Position numbers and translations under genes: made by a program. Positions 57,724-64,000 of a DNA stretch of 64,000 nt are shown here, piece by piece. The stretch spans positions 62,001 through 126,000 of the forward strand of contig CACAPU010000001.1 of NCBI GenBank assembly GCA_902534465.1. The letters are read 5' to 3'. The notes below the pieces were generated by a model that did not search any database, had not been told where the DNA came from, and saw nothing but the letters and a program-made list of their open reading frames with translations. Position 1 is the first letter of the stretch, and each line of letters starts with the position of its first letter. The stretch is from an uncultured Pelagibacteraceae bacterium. Its GTDB lineage: Bacteria; Pseudomonadota; Alphaproteobacteria; Pelagibacterales; Pelagibacteraceae.

Positions 57724-59376
57724 TTAATTATACATCCAATAATTATCAAAATTTGAGAGTTCTGATGGCAAAGGTGCGCCCTGAAACATGCAAATACGTA
57801 ACCATTTGTCTGATCTAGGATCAAATTTTATTGCACCAAAAAAAGACAACTTAAGCCTTAACATATCAATAGGCATTAATTTATAACCAATTGTATTATC
57901 TTGAATTTCTGCATAAGGACATTTTTCAGAAATAAATACTCTTCTTACTACATGTCTTAAATGATTGTTATCCAATAAAAATTTTCCAATTTTGGAACTA
58001 TTTTTTTTTGTGAATACTATTTCATAAAGCTTTTTGATATCTCTTGCGATTGCAAGTGGTTGTTCTAAATTTGATCCATCATCGATATACCTATCCCCTA
58101 TTCTTGGCTCCTCTTTATTTTTTGAAATAAACCAGAAATTTTTATTATTTTCCTCCTTACTAAAATCAATTTTCAAAATTTCAGAGTAATTCTTTTCAAT
58201 TATATTTCTCAAATCTTCAACAGTTCTTTCAACAGGAATATTGAAGTATTTTTCTTCATTTGAACTCATTTTAGATACTAAAGGATCTACTATTTTATCA
58301 TATGGCTCCATCATCATAGAAACAATATACTCAATACATTCATCATTTAAATTCTCCTCAGCCCAAATATAAATATTATTAAATTGATAAGAATTTTCAA
58401 ATTTAAACTCATCTTTCATAAATTTTATAAATTTTTTTAAATCTAATATTAAATTTTTAATTTTTTCTTTTTGAAATTCGCTGTCAGTATGCCAGCTAGT
58501 AATATTTTTTAGTGATTTAATTAAACACTGATAAAAAATATCTAAATCATTTTTAGAAACTTTTTCTATTTCTCTTATTTTTTTTAAAACTGTTTCTCTA
58601 GCAGTTATCCAATTATTAAGTAAAGTGGGATGGTTTACTATAAATGGTGCCATACCAAGTCCTGTAGAATTTCCTATTCCTAGAGTTCTGCTGATATTAT
58701 TATCTAGTTCAACAGCATTCTTCGGACTAATACTTTTTGCAATATGATTAACTTGGTCAAGTGTGAATTGTCTAACTAAATAAACCAACATCATCTCTAG
58801 TCTAAATGGCCCACAAATTTCATCCCTATTTTTAATCCTAAATCTATCAGCTAAACCAAATTTACCAGATCCATAGACTGCAGTGGTTCTATAAAGATAA
58901 CCAATTTTAGATATAAATTCTTTATCTGGTTGTTGACCTTTTGACAAATTTTCAACTACATGATTAAACAACCTGACAGATTTATTAGCTCTTGATAGAG
59001 TTAATTCTTTGTAAGATAGCCTTCCGACCTCTTGTTTAGGCACATTATTACTAAGTCTATCAACATCTTCTTTAGTTGGAATTCCATCAAATAGAGTAAA
59101 TGCAGCATCCCATTTAGTGGCTATAACTCTATCTGATCTTTCGTCATCCTTAATTTCATTTGCAAAACAAATTAAAGAATAAGTTTTTTTTTCTTTAGTA
59201 AAAGAGTAAATTGCTCTTCCAAATCCTTTGTCGTTTAATTGAAAAAGGTCTCTACTATATTTCCAATCTTTAAACTCTTTTAAGAAAGATCTCAAAAAAG
59301 AGAGTTTTGATTGATGAAAAGAACCAAGTTTAGACAACTTCATCAGAAATTTAGGGTCTCTTAACTTAATTTCCAT
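57724..59376 (-). CDS. Large conserved-looking protein of unknown function (550 aa)
   Basis: Long intact ORF coupled by TAATG to the M19 dipeptidase; no family recognised. Confidence 0.8.
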   Translation of the reverse strand: MEIKLRDPKFLMKLSKLGSFHQSKLSFLRSFLKEFKDWKYSRDLFQLNDKGFGRAIYSFTKEKKTYSLICFANEIKDDERSDRVIATKWDAAFTLFDGIPTKEDVDRLSNNVPKQEVGRLSYKELTLSRANKSVRLFNHVVENLSKGQQPDKEFISKIGYLYRTTAVYGSGKFGLADRFRIKNRDEICGPFRLEMMLVYLVRQFTLDQVNHIAKSISPKNAVELDNNISRTLGIGNSTGLGMAPFIVNHPTLLNNWITARETVLKKIREIEKVSKNDLDIFYQCLIKSLKNITSWHTDSEFQKEKIKNLILDLKKFIKFMKDEFKFENSYQFNNIYIWAEENLNDECIEYIVSMMMEPYDKIVDPLVSKMSSNEEKYFNIPVERTVEDLRNIIEKNYSEILKIDFSKEENNKNFWFISKNKEEPRIGDRYIDDGSNLEQPLAIARDIKKLYEIVFTKKNSSKIGKFLLDNNHLRHVVRRVFISEKCPYAEIQDNTIGYKLMPIDMLRLKLSFFGAIKFDPRSDKWLRICMFQGAPLPSELSNFDNYWMYN

Positions 59377-60344
59377 TAATTAATTCCTTTATAAAAATTA
59401 AACCAATTGTTTCCTAAAATATCATTTACTTCATTTTCATTAAAACCTATTTTTTTCAATCCTTTTTCTAAATTACTAAACCCTCTTGCATCAATAAACC
59501 ATTCAGGTTGATTAGGAAATTGTGGTTTACTTTTGCTCCCTTCACCATAATTTTTTGTTTTACTCCACGTTCCATTCCTCATCCACTCAACGATACTATC
59601 TGGTTGATTCAAACAAAGGTCAGAACCAATGCCTATATTTTTTACTCCCATTATTTCAACAGTTTTTGCAACCATTTCACAAAAGCTATCTAATTTACAG
59701 TTCGTTCCATCTTTCAGATGATGTGCATACAAAGAAAGCCCAAGCATTCCTCCACTGTTTGATAAATGTTTTAAAAGTGTTTCAGATTTATTTCTTAAAG
59801 CACTATGCCAAAAAGATGGATTAGCATGAGTAATTGCAATTGGTTTTTCACTAATATCTATAGCGTCCAATGTACTTTTTTCACCTGAATGCGACATATC
59901 AATAACTATTCCAATTCGATTCATTTCTTTTATAGCTTCTCTTCCAAAATTTGTTACACCAGAGTCATTTTTTTCATAACATCCTGTAGCTAAAAGAGAT
60001 TGGTTATTGTAAGTAAGTTGCATGAATCTACATCCATGATGATGAACTTTCTCAATTAAATTAATATCATCCTCAATTGGAGAACAGTTTTGAAAGCCAA
60101 AAAATATTGCAGTTTTATTTTCTGACTTAGCCTTTATTATATCCTCAAAAGTTTTTCCCGGAAATATTAGATCTGAATTTTCATTAAATAAGTTATCCCA
60201 TTCTTTTAATTTAATTAAAAATTCATCATAGTCCTCATGATATACTACTGTCGCATGCACTGCGTTCAGTCCAGCATCTCTGTTGATTTTAAAAATATCT
60301 CTTGACCAGTTGCAATATTGAAGATTATCAATTCGATAATTCAT
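59376..60344 (-). CDS. M19 (membrane/renal) dipeptidase-family protein
   Basis: GCRFMQLTYNNQSLLATGCYEKNDSGVTNFGREAIKEMNRIGIVIDMSHSGEKSTLDAI, ITHANPSFWHSALRN, IGIGSDLCLNQPDS. Confidence 0.88.
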   Translation of the reverse strand: MNYRIDNLQYCNWSRDIFKINRDAGLNAVHATVVYHEDYDEFLIKLKEWDNLFNENSDLIFPGKTFEDIIKAKSENKTAIFFGFQNCSPIEDDINLIEKVHHHGCRFMQLTYNNQSLLATGCYEKNDSGVTNFGREAIKEMNRIGIVIDMSHSGEKSTLDAIDISEKPIAITHANPSFWHSALRNKSETLLKHLSNSGGMLGLSLYAHHLKDGTNCKLDSFCEMVAKTVEIMGVKNIGIGSDLCLNQPDSIVEWMRNGTWSKTKNYGEGSKSKPQFPNQPEWFIDARGFSNLEKGLKKIGFNENEVNDILGNNWFNFYKGIN

Positions 60345-60431
60345 ATTAAAAACACATTATAATTATTACAAATTTTGTCGACTAGTTTTAATTTTAAGAC
60401 TATATTAATTATATTAATTCAAAAACTTAGC

Positions 60432-60926
60432 ATGAAAAAGAAAAGATATAGTCACAGAGTATCCATTGTAATGGGAAGCAAATCTGACTATTCGACAATG
60501 AAATTATGTGAAAAAACTCTGAAATTACTTAAAGTTAATTATGAAACTAGTATTGTTTCCGCTCATAGAACACCTGAGAGAATGTTCAATTATGCAAAAT
60601 CAGCAGAGTCAAGAAACATTAACGTAATTATTGCGGGCGCAGGAGGATCTGCACATTTACCAGGCATGATTGCTGCATTGACAAGAATACCAGTAATAGG
60701 CGTTCCTATTGAAAGTAAAAAACTAAAAGGTCTAGATAGTCTTTTATCTATAGCCCAAATGCCTAAAGGTATTCCGGTTGGAACAGTTGCCATAGGAACT
60801 GATGGTGCCATAAATGCTGCATTGTATGCAGCATCTATAATTTCTAATTTTGATCCTAAAATTAAAAACAGCTTAATAAAATGGAGATCTAAACAATCCA
60901 AATCTGTTAAGAAAAAACCAAATTAA
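60432..60926 (+). CDS. purE: N5-carboxyaminoimidazole ribonucleotide mutase
   Basis: Start trimmed to [87 protein letters not shown]. Confidence 0.96.
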   Translation: MKKKRYSHRVSIVMGSKSDYSTMKLCEKTLKLLKVNYETSIVSAHRTPERMFNYAKSAESRNINVIIAGAGGSAHLPGMIAALTRIPVIGVPIESKKLKGLDSLLSIAQMPKGIPVGTVAIGTDGAINAALYAASIISNFDPKIKNSLIKWRSKQSKSVKKKPN

Positions 60927-61970
60927 ATGAAAAATCCTATTTTAGGAATTATAGGTGGAGGTCAACTTGGAAGTTTGCTGTCAGTAGCTGCTAACAAAAT
61001 TGACATTAAAACTGTTATTTTAAGCGATGATGAGAATGCGCCAGCTAAAAACTTTACGGAAAAATTCATATATGGAAAATATGATAACAAATCAATTACT
61101 CAGGAATTTATCAATAGTGTCGATTTAGTTACTTACGAATTTGAAAATATTCCATTTAATATTCTTCAAAGTATAAATAATGAAAAAACAGTTTTGCCTA
61201 AACCTGAGATTAATAATTTAATCCAAAATAGATTGACAGAGAAAAATTTTCTCAATGATATAAATATTCAAACTACCCAATATGTTTCTATAAAACATAT
61301 AGACGAATTAAAAGAAAATGAAAATTTTTTGCCAGGATTGCTAAAAACAACTACATTAGGATATGATGGGAAGGGTCAATACAAATTAAATAGTAAAAAA
61401 GATATATCTAATGAAATAGATTTTTCTAAAGAATACATATTAGAAAAATTCATTAATTTAAAAAAAGAAATATCCGTTATCATTACAAGATTTGGTAATC
61501 AAAAATATGAAATATATGAACCAATTGAAAATGTTCATGAAGACCAAATTTTAAAGCAATCTAAAATCCCTGCAGATGTTTCGAAAGCAATTATAATTAA
61601 ATCCACTGAGTGGGCAAAAAAAATTGTAGAGGATTTAGATTATATTGGAACATTATGTGTAGAGTTTTTTATTGACAAAAATGATAATTTATATGCTAAC
61701 GAAATAGCTCCCAGAGTTCATAACTCAGGACATTTGACAATTAATTCTCACAATATAAGTCAATTTGAAAATCATGTCAGAGCTGTATGTGGTTTAGAAA
61801 AAATTAATACAAAGAAAATATATAATGCCAAAATGATAAATTTAATAGGTGACGATATTTCAATATATAGAGACAAAAAATTTTCTGAGAACGAATTCTT
61901 TTTTGACTATCTTAAAAAAGATATAAAAAATAAAAGAAAAATGGGTCATATAACAATCATTGAAAAATAA
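60927..61970 (+). CDS. purK: 5-(carboxyamino)imidazole ribonucleotide synthase
   Basis: LGIIGGGQLGSLLSVAA, TYEFENIPFNIL, EIAPRVHNSGHLTINSHNISQFENHVRAVCGL. Confidence 0.95.
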   Translation: MKNPILGIIGGGQLGSLLSVAANKIDIKTVILSDDENAPAKNFTEKFIYGKYDNKSITQEFINSVDLVTYEFENIPFNILQSINNEKTVLPKPEINNLIQNRLTEKNFLNDINIQTTQYVSIKHIDELKENENFLPGLLKTTTLGYDGKGQYKLNSKKDISNEIDFSKEYILEKFINLKKEISVIITRFGNQKYEIYEPIENVHEDQILKQSKIPADVSKAIIIKSTEWAKKIVEDLDYIGTLCVEFFIDKNDNLYANEIAPRVHNSGHLTINSHNISQFENHVRAVCGLEKINTKKIYNAKMINLIGDDISIYRDKKFSENEFFFDYLKKDIKNKRKMGHITIIEK

Positions 61971-61974
61971 TATC

Positions 61975-62595
61975 TTAAATTTGTTGAATTAATGAGGCGC
62001 TATTATTTGTTGGTTTATTGACATCTTTAGATATTTCGTGAAAAGTCAAACTTACTTTGTTACAATCTTTTAAAATAGTTGAACCAAAATGTTCAATGTT
62101 TAAATATTTATCTATATCTTTTTCATAAAGTATTACTGGTTGTCTATGATGAATTTCTGAAATATTTTGGCTTGCCTCCTCAGTTATCATGCAAAATTGG
62201 CCTTCATCGTAAATTGCAGCTATAAAAATTGTTTTTTTATCATTTCTGAAAAAATAATATGGAATTTTGTTATCTTTTGTTCTTTTCCACTCGTAGAAGC
62301 CATCGGCAACAACTACACATCTTTGCGTTTTTATAAGTTTTTTAAATGAAACCTTTTCATCAATTGTTTCTAGTCTTGCATTTATCAAGGCTTTAAAGTC
62401 TTTCTGTTTTGCCCATGATGGAATAATTCCCCATTTAAGATTTTCAACAGTATTGCCATTTTTATATTTCATTATTACAGGAAGATTTTGATATGGGTGT
62501 GCATTATAATTATCACTGTCTTGAACTTTAATGGCAGTTTTTACGATATTTTTTGTTTTTGCAACAGCATTCGTTACTACGTATCTTCCACACAT
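61975..62595 (-). CDS. SRAP/HMCES (YedK)-family abasic-site protein
   Basis: MCGRYVVTN, NAHPYQNLPVI, LKWGIIPSWAK, INARLETIDEK, RCVVVADGFYEWKR, RQPVIL. Confidence 0.93.
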   Translation of the reverse strand: MCGRYVVTNAVAKTKNIVKTAIKVQDSDNYNAHPYQNLPVIMKYKNGNTVENLKWGIIPSWAKQKDFKALINARLETIDEKVSFKKLIKTQRCVVVADGFYEWKRTKDNKIPYYFFRNDKKTIFIAAIYDEGQFCMITEEASQNISEIHHRQPVILYEKDIDKYLNIEHFGSTILKDCNKVSLTFHEISKDVNKPTNNSASLIQQI

Positions 62596-62630
62596 ATATT
62601 TAATATTGGTTTAATTTATTTTTCGATTAT

Positions 62631-63101
62631 ATGTTCTTCAAAATGATTAAATCAATAGAAAATAACTTTGATAACCCACAGGTAAATGAACTTCTTAGAA
62701 TCCATTTTATTGAATTAAGATCTGTATCACCAGAAGGCAGTTCACATGTATTAGATGTGCAAGGTTTGAGAGTGCCGAGTATAAAGTTTTGGAGTTTATG
62801 GGAGAATAATGATTTAGTTGGATGTGGAGCTTTAAAAACTCTTTCAGAAGATCACGGAGAATTTAAATCAATAAGAGTTGTAGATAAATTTAGAAAAAAA
62901 AAATATGGAGAAAAAATTATCACTCATTTGATTGATAAATCAAAAAAAATTGGAATTAAAAAAATAAGTGTTGAAACAGGAGCTGGAGAATTTTTTGCCC
63001 CAGCAAGAAAATTATTTAAAAATTTTGGTTTCAAAAAATGTAAACCTTTTGCACATTATAAAGAGGATCCAAATTCATGTTATTATAGTTTAAATTTGTA
63101 A
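62631..63101 (+). CDS. GNAT-family N-acetyltransferase
   Basis: LVGCGALKTLSEDHGEFKSIRVVDKFRKKKYGEKIITHLIDKSKKIGIKKISVETG. Confidence 0.87.
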   Translation: MFFKMIKSIENNFDNPQVNELLRIHFIELRSVSPEGSSHVLDVQGLRVPSIKFWSLWENNDLVGCGALKTLSEDHGEFKSIRVVDKFRKKKYGEKIITHLIDKSKKIGIKKISVETGAGEFFAPARKLFKNFGFKKCKPFAHYKEDPNSCYYSLNL

Positions 63102-63105
63102 TTTC

Positions 63106-63546
63106 ATGAAAAAAAATTTAGCCAAACCCTATATACTTTATGTTGCTGAGGTTATTTATATAGCAATCAGTGAAATTAAAAGTAAAGAGCAAAATATAAG
63201 CAATATTGATGCTATGGAAAGATTCATAGGTTCACCATTATATGAAAAAATAAGTACTGGTAAGTATCATGATGATTGGTTTGAAGAGTTAAAAAAAAAT
63301 AATTATATTGATATCAATTCTGGAGAAAAAATTTCTGCCGAAGTAATTCGGCTTTTAAATCTTCAAAAAGAAGCAATGATGAAGCAATTAATTAAATTTC
63401 CTGATTTATACTATGCAAAAAGTCATTTTCCTTTAGATATTTCTCAAAGAGCTATTAACCATCTGTGGAGGGTGTGTGAAAGTTACGAGTTGTGGTGTAA
63501 TGAAACAAAGAATACTAAGTTAATAAAATTAAACATAATTGAATAA
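63106..63546 (+). CDS. Hypothetical protein (146 aa)
   Basis: Intact ORF in same-strand run; no recognised family. Confidence 0.6.
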   Translation: MKKNLAKPYILYVAEVIYIAISEIKSKEQNISNIDAMERFIGSPLYEKISTGKYHDDWFEELKKNNYIDINSGEKISAEVIRLLNLQKEAMMKQLIKFPDLYYAKSHFPLDISQRAINHLWRVCESYELWCNETKNTKLIKLNIIE

Positions 63547-63550
63547 CTTT

Positions 63551-64000
63551 ATGAATCAAATTTCCAAATTCGTTGACTCCACTTTGTTAGATTTAGGAAG
63601 ACAATTTAAATTATCCTATTTGCCACCTCTAATGATTTATCTTGCAGCTGGAATTTCGGGTTTAACAGGAATAGTAGGTACATTTTTTGTCAAAGATTAT
63701 CTAAATCTATCAGCAGCCTTTCTTGCTGGACTAGGGTTTTGGGCTGGTATTCCTTGGGCACTAAAAATGCCATTAGGTCATTTAGTAGATTTAATTTGGA
63801 ACAAAAAAAATTATATGGTTTATGTAGGAGCTACACTAATTGGTTTAAGCTTATTGATAATGTATGGATTAATTATCCATACAGAATGGATGTCCACAAT
63901 TCTAAAAGTAGAGACTTGGTTTGTAATAAGTGTTCTTTTAGCTCCCATTGGATATGTAGTTCAAGATGTTGTTGCAGATGCAATGACAGTAGAAGCTGTT
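63551..64000 (+). CDS. MFS/BT1-type multi-TM transporter, truncated by window end
   Basis: Hand translation MNQISKFVDSTLLDLGRQFKLSYLPPLMIYLAAGISGLTGIVGTFFVKDYLNLSAAFLAGLGFWAGIPWALKMPLGHLVDLIW...; open at window end. Confidence 0.7.
   Translation, partial: MNQISKFVDSTLLDLGRQFKLSYLPPLMIYLAAGISGLTGIVGTFFVKDYLNLSAAFLAGLGFWAGIPWALKMPLGHLVDLIWNKKNYMVYVGATLIGLSLLIMYGLIIHTEWMSTILKVETWFVISVLLAPIGYVVQDVVADAMTVEAV

Noticed and set aside
1-64000. tRNA, rRNA, CRISPR, toxin-antitoxin, defence system or mobile element
   Set aside because: Intergenic space is very small and I saw no T-loop-like tRNA signatures, direct-repeat arrays, transposase/integrase or defence-type proteins; tRNAscan-SE, Infernal and DefenseFinder runs would confirm

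Overview
This 64 kb window is AT-rich, very gene-dense bacterial chromosome with many 1-nt TAATG/ATGA stop-start overlaps. Gene content (ETF-linked FAD/GcvT demethylases, BHMT, AcuI, ProX-type ABC, FbpABC, TldD/PmbA) looks like a streamlined marine alphaproteobacterium of the SAR11/Pelagibacterales type; this placement is an inference, since no marker gene search was possible. I saw no rRNA, tRNA, CRISPR array, transposase or phage genes. The main blocks are: (i) a carbohydrate ABC transporter with DhaK/DhaL, a TIM-barrel isomerase and a Gfo/Idh dehydrogenase (4.5-14.0 kb); (ii) TldD/PmbA and housekeeping genes (14.4-23.8 kb); (iii) an FbpABC iron transporter with a strong Fur-box-like palindrome (28.0-32.6 kb); (iv) a minus-strand directon (36.1-52.1 kb) for methylated amine/onium catabolism, with BHMT, two DMGDH-like FAD/GcvT proteins, a Rieske oxygenase, a SET-domain protein, a DddP-like M24 protein, a CysC-like kinase, a nucleotidyltransferase, ETF and ETF-QO; (v) a plus-strand unit of ProX-like SBP, permease, MTHFR-like and DmdA/GcvT-like genes (52.3-56.4 kb); (vi) a poorly characterised four-gene unit of M19 dipeptidase, a 550-aa unknown, a DUF3726-like protein and an unlisted 55-aa CxxC/CxxC miniprotein (56.9-60.3 kb). 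Best candidates for something undescribed: the unit at 56.9-60.3 kb, the BHMT/Rieske/SET/M24/kinase core at 44.4-52.1 kb, and a structured mini-transcription unit at 14.08-14.41 kb.
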